Assembly (NCBI GenBank): GCA_023807065.1
Contig: JAJJLU010003473.1
Coordinates: 23,990-87,989 of the forward strand
Source: Isotricha intestinalis
Lineage: Eukaryota > Ciliophora > Litostomatea > Vestibuliferida > Isotrichidae
Direction: 5' to 3'
Length of the DNA: 64,000 nucleotides
Shown here: positions 10,238 to 20,238 of the stretch, piece by piece
Layout of the letters: each line of letters opens with the position of its first letter
How positions within the stretch are numbered: the stretch's first letter is position 1
Notes under the pieces: generated by a model
What the model was told of the DNA's origin: nothing
The model's input: the letters and a program-made list of their open reading frames with translations, nothing else
The model's database searches: none
Made by a program: the position numbers and the translations under genes

Positions 10238-11139
10238 ATGAATACAAGAAATACAATATTATGGTTAGGAAATATTGAATCTTGGATGAATGTTCATTAT
10301 ATAAAAGAAACTTTGAATGAATTGGGTATATTTCCTATAAAAATTACAATGAAACCAAAAGTTTCGAAAAAAGGATGTGCACTTCTAGAATTTGATTCCT
10401 ATGAAACAGCTTTAAATATATTAAAAAAATATAATGGCATAAATCATAAAAATTTAAATATTAAATTAAATTGGGTTAAAACTTATAATAGATTAAATGA
10501 AGAAAAACAAGTTAAATTCACTGTATAAAATATTTATATAAATATATTTAGTTGTTTGTAGGAAATATTGATAAAACAATTCCAAATGAAGAACTCAAAA
10601 AATATTTTCTCAATTTATATACTTCAATTATAAGTGTTAAAATAATATTTGATCAAGAAACAGGAAAATCAAAAGGTTTTGGATTTGTAGAATTTACAAA
10701 TTATAGGGAATTTAATAAGGCTTTAAATAATAAAAATCCAGTTTATCTTGGTAAGCAAAAATTAGTTTTTAATTCAGGAAAAAATAAATATAATAATTAT
10801 GATGAGTATAAACCTATTATGAATAAAAATATTATTACACATAGTGATAGTACAAATTCATTTAATTTAACTCAATTATCAACAGAAACTGGGAATTCTG
10901 TTTTTAATAGTTTAAATAATTCTATTAGAAATTCTACTAATTCTTTTATTGAAGAGAATTTACATTATAGTAAACCGAATATTGAAAAAATTTATTATAG
11001 AAATGAAGATGAACAATTTTGTCATGATATAAATGTTGCTTTCCAAAATATTTCTAAAATGGCTTTTGAAAGTGGAAAAGGTAATTTTAATTCATGTAAT
11101 TATTATTGTAATTATTTTCTTAAAAAAAATAATTTTTAA
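10238..11139 (+). CDS. two-RRM RNA-binding protein, SECp43/Nam8/RBP45-like (2 exons)
   Basis: Exon 1 is 10238-10522 and exon 2 is 10552-11139, with a 29-nt GT-AG intron between; the spliced product is 290 aa. RRM1 starts TILWLGNIESWMN and reads through KGCALLEF. After the splice RRM2 begins TLFVGNIDKTIPNEEL with the RNP1-type KSKGFGFVEF. The W-[LM]-G-[DN] form of RNP2 in RRM1 and the direct ..FTLFVGN.. linkage to RRM2 are hallmarks of the TRNAU1AP (SECp43)/Nam8/RBP45 group. These act in selenocysteine-tRNA handling, U1 snRNP-dependent splicing or mRNA binding respectively. Which role applies cannot be told. The third RRM of Nam8/RBP45 is missing, so the two-RRM SECp43 layout fits best. The C-terminus is Asn/Ser-rich. 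Confidence 0.85.
10523..10551 (+). other. 29-nt intron in the two-RRM gene
   Basis: It runs GTATAAAATA to TATATTTAG, phase 0, and sits between the two RRMs. Unspliced, the ORF would stop at TAA 10526 inside it. Confidence 0.85.
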
Positions 11140-11416
11140 TGAAATTTTTGAAATGAGTTTTCAAAATTTTTTTATTAGAAAATTATATACCGAATTTATA
11201 TATTGAAAACTTAATTATTATTATATAATTAAAACAAATTTTTTAGTATATAAATATTAGAATTTATAAAAAGTGATTTTGTTATATTAAGAATATAGTA
11301 TAAAAAAAATTGGGATGAATTCTTTATAGTAATTGATTTATAATTATATTTTTATTAAATTATAAAATAAATAAATTTTTTGAATCCTTTTATCTTAAAT
11401 TTTGTTTATTTATTAA

Positions 11417-12223
11417 ATGGAATCAAATAGCAATTACAAATTATTAATTATAAACCATAAAAAAACTGATGATCATATAGAATATCAAATAAGAATAAAT
11501 TATTTAAAAAATGATATTTCAATAGATTTTTTTGAAAGATATTCAAACTTAAAAACATTACATGATAATTTAAGAAAAGAAACATCTGCTCAAAATTTTC
11601 CAAAATTTCCTCCAAAAAAATTTTTTGGAAGTACAGATGAAAAATTTTTAAATCAAAGACAAACAGAATTAAATAGTTATTTTGAGCAAATATTTAATTC
11701 AAATGAATTCTCTCAATTACCTTCTTTAAAAAAATGGATTGAAGATTCATTGAAAAAACATAGAAAAGATGGTACTAAAATAAAAGATAATCAAATTCCA
11801 AGTCCTTCAAATAATAATAATATTAATAACATTCAACAAGAAAAAAGCCCAGTAATTAAAAAAAATAATAACAGTCAATTAAATGAAGAAAATAATAAGA
11901 ATTTAATTGATGATTTTAATAATAAATTAATTGATATTGAAAATTATTTGAATGATGCTAATAAAGAAGATTATGAATATGAAAAAAAATTACAAGAAGC
12001 TATTTTAAAAACTGGAATTTTTAGTGAAAAAGAAATTTTAACTTCTAAATTATTTAAAATTGAAAATGGAAATGATGAAAACTTTGATTTAATAGGAAAA
12101 AATTATGATGAATTTATAGATAATGAAAACAATATTAATAAAGAATTAGATAATTATTTTCATGATATTAATGAAAGAGTACAATGTTATTTCCAAACAG
12201 AGAATCTAATAGTACCTATTTAA
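11417..12223 (+). CDS. PX-domain (sorting-nexin-like) protein, 268 aa
   Basis: Residues about 5-120 form a PX domain. It has IEYQIRINY strands, the phosphoinositide-binding RYSNLKTLHDNL segment (Arg-Tyr/Ser at the usual PI3P pocket), and the Pro-rich loop NFPKFPPKKFFG, followed by FLNQRQTELNSYFEQIF. The family binds PI3P on endosomal membranes. After the domain comes an Asn-rich linker and a helical C-terminal part (residues about 165-268) that could be a short coiled coil, much shorter than a BAR domain. It could act in endosomal sorting, but no further subfamily is recognisable. Confidence 0.85.
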   Translation: MESNSNYKLLIINHKKTDDHIEYQIRINYLKNDISIDFFERYSNLKTLHDNLRKETSAQNFPKFPPKKFFGSTDEKFLNQRQTELNSYFEQIFNSNEFSQLPSLKKWIEDSLKKHRKDGTKIKDNQIPSPSNNNNINNIQQEKSPVIKKNNNSQLNEENNKNLIDDFNNKLIDIENYLNDANKEDYEYEKKLQEAILKTGIFSEKEILTSKLFKIENGNDENFDLIGKNYDEFIDNENNINKELDNYFHDINERVQCYFQTENLIVPI

Positions 12224-12561
12224 AGTTTTTTTATATAAAAATTAATGAAAGTTAAAAAATGCATAAATAATTAAAATAAAAATTTATAATAATCATTTGA
12301 TAATATTATTTTTTTCAACAATGTTTTTTATTCGCTTTAATATCCTATTTTTAATCTACAATTAATTGATGACAATTTCTAAATCAATCATAAAATAAAA
12401 ATTAAATCAATAAAATATTTATTTTATAATTATATATTTATTGTAATGTATTGTTTAGATATTAAAAATAATTTAACTATTGTCAAATTGATATTTAAAA
12501 TTATTATCTTTATATTTTATAAAGTTAAATAAACAAATTAAAAAAACATAAAATCATTTTT
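12224..12561. other. intergenic between convergent genes, no feature seen
   Basis: AT-rich spacer between the 3' ends of the PX gene and the large calpain-like gene. No relic or RNA gene is seen. Confidence 0.6.
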
Positions 12562-15500
12562 TTAAGCAAATTGAAATTGGAAAGAGACAATACCAGATAT
12601 ATTTTTTTCACATAATTTCAATTTAAATAATTTTATATTATTTTTTTTTAAAGTAAAATAAAATATTTCATCATCACCTTCATCAGGAAAAACACATTTT
12701 AAACCTTTCATAATAAATTTCATTTTTAAATCATCATCTTCATATTTATTTTCAAGTAAAACAACAAATCCATTTTCGTATTCCATCATATATTGAATTA
12801 TCATTCCTTCTTCATCTAATTCTTCTTTTAATCCATTATTAATTATAAAATTTATTAATTTATCATCTGATATTTTTACTTTTGATTCTGAATTAATAAT
12901 AAAATTAAAATTCTCATTTAATTTTAAAAAAATTATTAAATAATCACTTTTATCATTTAATGTTAGATTAATTATATTTTCTTCATTTTTTTGAAGAGAA
13001 TTTTTTTCTTCATTATCTAAATAAAAAGCATAATCTTTAACTGAGTTTTTATAAATTTTTTCAGGTTTAATTGTTATTTCTTGTTCATATTCACTTTGAG
13101 AATTATCAAAGAAATTAAATAAAAAAGGAAATTTTTTTTTATTAAAATTTTTATATTCTTCTTTAGGAAAAATATTATCATATATTAAAAGACCCATATC
13201 ACATTTTTTAGGCTTTAAATATTTTTTAGAATAATCTTCAAGACAAATTTTTAAAACAGAATAAAAATCATTTAAATCAATCTGAGATTTTTCCAATTCA
13301 ATTTTATTGTTACTATAAGTACATAAAGTATATCCATGGAAATTTTCAACATTTTTATTAATATATCTGCAAATAATATCTGAATAAATATAATATTTTC
13401 CTTCATTTAAAACACAATCAATAGAAAAATTTCTTTCATTAGATGTTAAACTATTAATATATTTAAAATATTCATCTGTTATTAAAATAAAAGAAGGCAT
13501 TAAATTAACATATTGATTAAATTTTGGGTTTTTTTGATGAAATTGGATATTAATTTTAGTATTATCTTTTAGTATATTTAAAATAGTAATATTAGGTTGA
13601 ATTATTTCATCTTTTGAATAATGAATATTTGAAGAATAATATGGAGTGTCACTTTCACTAGGATAAATTTTACATATATATAAAACTGAAAAATAATTAT
13701 AAAAATCATCTAAAGAAATAAAAAATTCATCTTCATCTTTTGGAATATTATTTTTTAAAGAAGGAATCCATTTTTTACTATTTTTACACCAATTACCATA
13801 ATATTTTTGACTTCCAAATATATTTTTCATTAATATTAAATTTTCAATGGTAATTCCAATATTAAAAATTTTCAAATCATTAATAATATAATTATTGCCA
13901 GGGATTAAACCTACATCAAATGAATTAGAATTATTTGCTTTAGCACAAATAATATATTTTTCATTTAAAGCTTCATTTATTATATTTTTAACTTCGTTTT
14001 TTTTTAAAGATGCAATTTCAATTTTATTAGTTGGAGCATCAGTTAATAAATCAAATATTTCAGAAACATTACCATTTAATATATTAGTATATCCACCACA
14101 AATTTTAGCATAAGCTTTTTCAATTAAATTTAACCAAATTAATTTGGCGTTTAATGATGAAAAAGCAAAAAATTTATTATCTTTCTTGTTTTCAATACAA
14201 GGAAAACTTTCATCAATTAAAACCATTTTCCAAATACCATCAACTCTCAAATTTATACCATATAAACCATTAATACTTTTTTCATAAAAAGGAAATAATT
14301 TATATATAATAGAAGGATATTTTAATAAAGCATAAATACCATTTAAATAATAATAATTAGTTAATATTCCTGAATTAATATGATAATTTTGTCCTTCAAA
14401 TTCATTTGTTGGAGGTAAAATTTTAAAATTATTTGTATATAATATCATATCTACTTTTTCCCATTTAACCTCATAATTTTCAATATAACCTAAACTATAA
14501 TAATCAGCTGGAAATAAAGGATCATTAAATTCTTCTATTGAATCTTGTGGAATTTCTTGCTTTTTAAAAATATTAGTATATTCATTTTGGAAATCTAAAT
14601 CTGCAAAACTACTTGTATTTATATCTCCATTTGGCATTATTAATAATATCTCTTTTTGATTTATTTTTATTGGTTCGTTTTCAATATCTTGTTTTAATTC
14701 TAATAAATTTTCATTATATTTTGATTTTATTGATGATAATATTTTTTCTTCTTGCTCTTTATTCATTTTATTTATTAAGATTATTTGGATTTTTTTATAT
14801 TTATTATATAACAATGTTAATTTTGAGACATTTTTCATATCTTTTTCCATTAGTTTTTTTATTGAATTTAATTTCTGAGTAACTTTAATAATATCATTAT
14901 TATTAATTTCTTCTTCTGTAATTAAACCATTGTAGTTTTCATTGTTTTCTTCTAGGGATTCAGGATTTTGAGCAATAAGAATTCCTCTTTTAATATTTTG
15001 TTTAGGCTGGATGTTATTGGTATAATAATTTACAGTTCTTTCATTATTTACTAAAGCCTTATATATTTTAATTTTTTCTTCAAGAGAATAATTTTCATCA
15101 AAATAATTGTCTTCAATATTTTCTATAATTTTTACAGCTTTCATTAAAGCAATAATAGAAATAAGAGATGAAGTGGTATGAAGTTGATATAATAATTTAG
15201 ATAAAATTCTCCAATCACAATAAATTCTTTTTAAATCATATAAATTATTATCACTATCTTTAATTAAATATAAAGAATTATCATCAATATATTTTTTTTC
15301 TTTTATCATTTCATTAAAAGTATTAAAATCAATTTCAATATCTTTTATTTCAGAATAACTTTCATATTTTTTTGGAGCCATTGGATAAGGTTCTAATAAT
15401 GAATTTTTAAGTAAGTATTCATCATAAAAATCAAATTTTTTATCATAATCGTATTTATTTAATTCATAATCAATTTCTCTTTGAATTTCAGTTTTTAACA

Positions 15501-16842
15501 TTTCTATTATTTTATTATAATTTTCTTTACAAGAAATTAAATCTCTTATATTCACATTTTTAATAGAAGGTTTATCCCATTTTTCTTTATTTTTACTTTT
15601 AGTGTTAATAAAACTTGAATTATTATCATTTTTTATTCTTGAAATATTTAATGAATTGTCATTTTCATTTTCTTTTGCTTTTGAAGTATTTAAAGTATCA
15701 TTTTGTAAACTTTGTTTTTTTTTTATTTGAATTTTTTGGTTATTATATAATTCTTCTGCTTCACTCATTAAATTTTCTTTATTTATAATTTCCATGAAAT
15801 TATTATTTCTATTTTCTCTTTCAACATTTAAAGACCTTGTTCTTTCTCTTTTTGTATTTCTTTCATTTTTATTTATTCTCTCTATATTTTCTTTAATCGA
15901 TAAATCAATATTTTCACTATTAAAATCTTTAATTAAATTATATTTAATTAAATCATCTGAAATTTTTTGTTGCTCTCTGAAAATATTTTCTTCGAAAATT
16001 AAATAATCATTTAATTTCTCATTTAATTTTAAATTTATAGGTAAATTATCAATGCAGACATTAGTAATAGAAGATTCAATAAAACAAGGAGAAATCATAT
16101 TTAAACCTTTATCAGAGATTTGAATTTTTAAAGTTTTTAATTCTTTACCATAATCACCAAATAAAAAAGGAGTTCCATTTTTTTCTCCAAAAGTTTTCAT
16201 TAAACCACTTCTACATTTAAATCCAATAAAATTTATTTTATTACTATAACAACCAAAAATATGAGTTATACTATCATAGGATTTAAATTCTTCTATATAT
16301 AATAATGGAATTTCTAAAATTTTAAAATATGGTTTAGTGGATTTTTCATCATATAAATTACAAGGAAAAATATCATCATAAAGTATTTTCAAACCTTTTA
16401 TTTCTTTATTTTCACCTTGTAATAAAATTAAATCACTTATTCTATTATAATTTCTACAATTATTACTATTATATGTTGGATTATTTAATTCAAATCCAGC
16501 ATGTTGATTTTTCCAATCTTTAATTAATGAATTCATTATAAATATAAAAAATTTTTTCAAAGGAAATGATATTTTTGTTTTCCCTAATTTATATTCAAAG
16601 TATTTATTTATGAAACGAGGTATTGTTAAATATTTTCTATTTATTCCAATTATTTCTTTAAATATATCAAATAAATTTATTTGTAGTTGAAGGTAAGAAA
16701 AACATTCTTCAAAACGAGAATATGATGCATAATATTTTGATTGGTCATAAAATATATAATCAAATAAAATTTGAAGTGTTTTATATTCTTTTTCTGATAA
16801 ACAATCTTTATTATTTTTAAATTTTAAATTATTACATGACAT
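12562..16842 (-). CDS. large calpain-like protein, catalytically inactive, 1426 aa
   Basis: A single 1426-codon ORF from ATG 16842. The N-terminal half includes a helical region and a beta-rich module (about residues 185-265, with FGCYSNKINFIGFK and GTPFLFGDYGKEL) that I cannot assign, then charged linker. Residues about 810-1040 match the calpain CysPc fold: a substrate-binding segment, LRVDGIWKMVLIDESFPC, AKLIWLNLIEKAYAK and GGYTNI. The catalytic triad is broken. The GDCWFL motif reads TNYYYL (Cys to Tyr, about residue 828) and the active-site His position reads Asn (GLIPGNNYII, about 983); the Asn region (NIFGSQKYYGNW, about 1005) is kept. The C-terminus is beta-rich, like calpain C2-like/beta-sandwich domains. 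It is therefore a pseudoprotease, probably a scaffold or regulator. Confidence 0.8.
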   Translation of the reverse strand: MSCNNLKFKNNKDCLSEKEYKTLQILFDYIFYDQSKYYASYSRFEECFSYLQLQINLFDIFKEIIGINRKYLTIPRFINKYFEYKLGKTKISFPLKKFFIFIMNSLIKDWKNQHAGFELNNPTYNSNNCRNYNRISDLILLQGENKEIKGLKILYDDIFPCNLYDEKSTKPYFKILEIPLLYIEEFKSYDSITHIFGCYSNKINFIGFKCRSGLMKTFGEKNGTPFLFGDYGKELKTLKIQISDKGLNMISPCFIESSITNVCIDNLPINLKLNEKLNDYLIFEENIFREQQKISDDLIKYNLIKDFNSENIDLSIKENIERINKNERNTKRERTRSLNVERENRNNNFMEIINKENLMSEAEELYNNQKIQIKKKQSLQNDTLNTSKAKENENDNSLNISRIKNDNNSSFINTKSKNKEKWDKPSIKNVNIRDLISCKENYNKIIEMLKTEIQREIDYELNKYDYDKKFDFYDEYLLKNSLLEPYPMAPKKYESYSEIKDIEIDFNTFNEMIKEKKYIDDNSLYLIKDSDNNLYDLKRIYCDWRILSKLLYQLHTTSSLISIIALMKAVKIIENIEDNYFDENYSLEEKIKIYKALVNNERTVNYYTNNIQPKQNIKRGILIAQNPESLEENNENYNGLITEEEINNNDIIKVTQKLNSIKKLMEKDMKNVSKLTLLYNKYKKIQIILINKMNKEQEEKILSSIKSKYNENLLELKQDIENEPIKINQKEILLIMPNGDINTSSFADLDFQNEYTNIFKKQEIPQDSIEEFNDPLFPADYYSLGYIENYEVKWEKVDMILYTNNFKILPPTNEFEGQNYHINSGILTNYYYLNGIYALLKYPSIIYKLFPFYEKSINGLYGINLRVDGIWKMVLIDESFPCIENKKDNKFFAFSSLNAKLIWLNLIEKAYAKICGGYTNILNGNVSEIFDLLTDAPTNKIEIASLKKNEVKNIINEALNEKYIICAKANNSNSFDVGLIPGNNYIINDLKIFNIGITIENLILMKNIFGSQKYYGNWCKNSKKWIPSLKNNIPKDEDEFFISLDDFYNYFSVLYICKIYPSESDTPYYSSNIHYSKDEIIQPNITILNILKDNTKINIQFHQKNPKFNQYVNLMPSFILITDEYFKYINSLTSNERNFSIDCVLNEGKYYIYSDIICRYINKNVENFHGYTLCTYSNNKIELEKSQIDLNDFYSVLKICLEDYSKKYLKPKKCDMGLLIYDNIFPKEEYKNFNKKKFPFLFNFFDNSQSEYEQEITIKPEKIYKNSVKDYAFYLDNEEKNSLQKNEENIINLTLNDKSDYLIIFLKLNENFNFIINSESKVKISDDKLINFIINNGLKEELDEEGMIIQYMMEYENGFVVLLENKYEDDDLKMKFIMKGLKCVFPDEGDDEIFYFTLKKNNIKLFKLKLCEKNISGIVSFQFQFA

Positions 16843-17276
16843 TTTTTTAATAAAATTTTTATTTTAAACGTTTAAAAAATAATTGATAAAATATATTAAA
16901 AACTTTCCTGTTTAAATTATAATAAATAATATTTTTTTACTAATTTTTATCCAATTCTATTTTAAACATATATTCAATTATTATTTTAGGAATCTTTATT
17001 TTTTAAAGAATAATATCCGTTAAACCACAAATATAATTTTAGTTTTGTTATCATATATTTTTTTATTTTTCCATTTCTTAATCATTTCTTTTCCAAATTG
17101 TATAGAGATTATATTTATTATGTTAAATATTATATAAGCTTCTTTATAAATGAATTATATAAAACATTTATTTTTTATTTATTTTTTTAATTAAAATGTC
17201 AAATAAAAAATTAAAAAAAAATATTATAAAAATTTTTGTAAAATTGAATCCTGAATTATTTTTTTAATTTATTTTT
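16843..17276. other. intergenic, possible short coding relic
   Basis: The minus strand at about 17110-17030 has a 28-codon open stretch (FGKEMIKKWKNKKIYDNK) that runs after a frame change into WFNGYYSLKNKDS. It is too short to name and may be chance. Nothing else is seen. Confidence 0.3.
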
Positions 17277-18068
17277 TTATTTTTTTTTTGCTTCTTTTTT
17301 GGCTTCTTTTTCTGCTTCTTTTTGAGCCTTTTTGGCTTCTTTTTCTGCTTCTTTTTGAGCCTTTTTGGCTTCTTTTTCTTCTTCTTTTTGAGCCTTTTTG
17401 GCTTCTTTTTCTTCTTCTTTTTGAGCCTTTTTGTCTTCTTTTTCTTCTTCTTTTTCTTCATGAACATTTAAATCTTGAGTTAAATCATCAATTTTTTCTT
17501 CTTGACTTTGTTCAAGAGGTTGTAATTGGATAATTTCTTTTACTTGTTGTTGTTGTCTCTCTTTTGTTAAAGGTGTTTGAACTTTAATATTTCCTTGTTT
17601 TTCCGGAATTTCTTCTTCAAATTCTTTTAATTCATTTTGTTGATTTATATCTTCATCAAATTCTTGATTTGGTTGTTCAATTTCTTCATTTAATTCTTCA
17701 GTTACTTGCTGAGGTTCTTCACTCATTAAACTATTAAATAATTCTTCACCTTCAACATCAAATAATTGTTCTTCATTATCTGAAGGAATTCCACTTTCTG
17801 GAACTGAAATCATTTCATCTTCTTTTCCTTTTTTTTCTTTTACTTCTAAGTTTATTTCTTTTAATGTTTTTTTCAATAATTTAATTGCTTCTTTAATCTC
17901 TCTCTCAGCAGTCCATAATTCATTTTTATTCCCTAAATGATTTACTGGTCTACCTTTTACTTTATTATGTTTAGATTTTACTAATTTTTTATTGAAGTTG
18001 AAACTTGATGAATATTGGAATAAAACTAGGAAAAAAAGAGATAAGAATTTAAAAGAAATAAGTTTCAT
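17277..18068 (-). CDS. secreted/ER-targeted acidic protein with C-terminal KKAQKE repeats, 263 aa
   Basis: The N-terminus MKLISFKFLSLFFLVLFQ is a clear signal peptide, with likely cleavage near residue 20-22. The mature protein begins with a basic patch and a short helical segment. It continues as a Glu/Gln-rich low-complexity region, and ends in four 11-residue repeats of the form KKAQKE(E/A)EKEA plus a Lys-rich tail. The repeats are strongly helical. No catalytic motif, transmembrane segment or KDEL-type ER signal is seen. Function unknown; it could be an extracellular matrix, cortical or secretory-granule component. The length may vary between strains because of the tandem repeat. Confidence 0.75.
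   Translation of the reverse strand: MKLISFKFLSLFFLVLFQYSSSFNFNKKLVKSKHNKVKGRPVNHLGNKNELWTAEREIKEAIKLLKKTLKEINLEVKEKKGKEDEMISVPESGIPSDNEEQLFDVEGEELFNSLMSEEPQQVTEELNEEIEQPNQEFDEDINQQNELKEFEEEIPEKQGNIKVQTPLTKERQQQQVKEIIQLQPLEQSQEEKIDDLTQDLNVHEEKEEEKEDKKAQKEEEKEAKKAQKEEEKEAKKAQKEAEKEAKKAQKEAEKEAKKEAKKK
17296..17430 (-). repeat. 33-bp tandem repeat, four copies, in coding sequence
   Basis: Four 33-nt units encode KKAQKEEEKEA twice and KKAQKEAEKEA twice at the C-terminus of the secreted protein. The near identity of the two pairs suggests recent unit duplication. Confidence 0.8.
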
Positions 18069-18270
18069 AATTTTTAATTAATCTTTTTTCGTTTTTTTTA
18101 TACTTAAAAATAAATAAATATCTAATATTATTTAAAATACATTTATAAAATAATGACAATTTCTAAGTTTTACTATAATAAGAAATTATTTATTTAAAAA
18201 AAAATTATAATACATTATCAAATTGTATAAAAAAAGAAATTATTATTTTTAAATAATTGATAAAATAAAA

Positions 18271-19602
18271 ATGGAAAAAACTAGAAAAAAATCTATAAAA
18301 GAGAAACTAATTAAACTAAATAAACATGATCCAATAAAAATACAAAATTTAGAATATAAAAATAATGAAATAAGAAAAGAAACAATGAGTCAAACTTTTA
18401 TATCTCAAACTCCAAATTCAAATAAATTTATTAAATTAAATTTACAAAAATCCAAAAATAATCCTTCAAGTTTTTTTTCAAAGGATTCATCTCAATCAAC
18501 AAAAATTTCTGGAATTTCAAAAAATAATCAAAGAAAAAAATCTGTTAAAATAAAAAGAAGTGATTTTAATATATTATTAAAAAATAATCAACCTGTTAAA
18601 ATAATTAATAAAAAAGGTATTTTTCCTTCTTCTCCAAAAGAAAGATTTAGAGATTTTATTTCTTCTAAAGATAAAATATCTATAAATAATTCTATCAATG
18701 AAAAAAATAATAATAGTGATATTAATAAAGAATTTTCATTAAATGAAACATTAAAAATTATTTCTGAAATACAAAAACAATTTGATGATAATGTTAAAGC
18801 GAATAAAAAACCTTTGGAAATTATTAAAAAAATTATTAATAATGAATATACAATTTTTACTTATATTCCTTTATCTGATTTTCAAAAAGAAAATATTACA
18901 AAAGATATTGAAAAAACAAGTGAATTAAGAACCAAAAATTATAAAATGACTTTTCATTATATACTTTCTGCTCTTGAAGACATAAGAAATTTAATTGGAA
19001 ATTTTGTTAAAGAAGAGAATAATAACAATGAAATTAATAAATTAATTGATGAAATAACAGAAAATGAAGAAAGCAATAATTCAAAAATAATGAAAGAAAA
19101 TAAAGAAAATATAATGAAAAAAATAAAAGATATGAAAATAGAAGAAAAAGAAGATGAAGATGAAAAAGATATAAAAATAGAAAAAGATAAAATCCCTAAA
19201 AGGAGAGAAGGAAAAAATAAAAGAAGTAAAACATTAATAAATATAAATTCAAGACATAATTTAAATTTAGATTTAGATGATACAGATTATAAAGATGAAA
19301 TAATGTTAGAAAATGCATTAATAGTACCACCAAAAATATCAGGATTTAATCATCAAGTAGTTAAAGAAATGACAAGAATGAGAAGTAGAAAATTTTCAGT
19401 TTATGAACATGAAAAAAATAAATTTTCAAAAATATTTAAAAAAGAAATAAAAAAAGATGATGAGTTTCAACATTTCAAACATAAAAGTTATGTTGGAGAA
19501 GATATTTGTAATAAAGTTATAAAAAGATATCATACTGAAATTATTCAAGATGATAAAATTAATAATAAAAGCAAAAATGATGATAATTGTCATCTATTTT
19601 AG
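18271..19602 (+). CDS. charged, mostly disordered protein of unknown function, 443 aa
   Basis: ATG 18271 to TAG 19602; the only gene in the window ending in TAG. The first 150 residues are basic and Ser/Asn-rich with SPKERFRDFISSKDK. Residues about 155-250 may fold as helices (LNETLKIISEIQKQFDDN, then FHYILSALEDIRNLIGNF). The next part is an acidic/lysine coiled-coil-like stretch, and the C-terminus has MTRMRSRKFSVYEHEKNKF and related basic pieces with several plausible Ser phosphorylation contexts. No domain is recognised. Coding is supported by length, residue balance and lack of stops. Confidence 0.7.
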   Translation: MEKTRKKSIKEKLIKLNKHDPIKIQNLEYKNNEIRKETMSQTFISQTPNSNKFIKLNLQKSKNNPSSFFSKDSSQSTKISGISKNNQRKKSVKIKRSDFNILLKNNQPVKIINKKGIFPSSPKERFRDFISSKDKISINNSINEKNNNSDINKEFSLNETLKIISEIQKQFDDNVKANKKPLEIIKKIINNEYTIFTYIPLSDFQKENITKDIEKTSELRTKNYKMTFHYILSALEDIRNLIGNFVKEENNNNEINKLIDEITENEESNNSKIMKENKENIMKKIKDMKIEEKEDEDEKDIKIEKDKIPKRREGKNKRSKTLININSRHNLNLDLDDTDYKDEIMLENALIVPPKISGFNHQVVKEMTRMRSRKFSVYEHEKNKFSKIFKKEIKKDDEFQHFKHKSYVGEDICNKVIKRYHTEIIQDDKINNKSKNDDNCHLF

Positions 19603-20238
19603 GATTTTTTATATTTTTATTAATAGATTTTTAAATGTGAAAATCATATGTTAATTAAATGTATATTATTTTTGTATAATTAAATAAGAAAGAATATTAT
19701 ATATTAAAATTGGAAATATAAGAATAAGAAAAAAAATAATCATTATTTTATGATAAACATTTTTTTAATAAAAAAATTAACTATTTTTAGAGTTTCTCAA
19801 AAAAATATTTAAATTTTCTTTATTTCAATTTAAATATGTTCACTTCATTCTTTTCTGATTTTTTAAATTCCTGAAGATGTGAAATTGATTTTAAAAAATG
19901 AAAATATAAATCATTTAACATTATTTTATATTTAAATAAGAAAATAGTAAATAATAATTCATTTTAACCATAATTCAATAATTAATTATTTTTTCTTGAT
20001 TGACAATATGTTTAAATTAAAATTAAGTAATAAATAAGTTAAAATAATTTTGTTTTTAATATATTTTTCTTATAAATCCACATAAATTTGTTGTGTTATT
20101 CAAAATTCTTTTTTATTATTTTAATGCTTTCCATATTAATAACAAAGAATTAAAAAAAGTTTTACTAAAAATGTTTTAATGAAAAATACATTTTTTTCAT
20201 ATTTATATTTATTAAAACATTAAAAATTTTAATTGATA
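19603..20238. other. intergenic, no supported feature
   Basis: AT-rich spacer. A 21-codon open piece near 19873 (PEDVKLILKNENINHL) is noted but too short to call. Confidence 0.5.
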
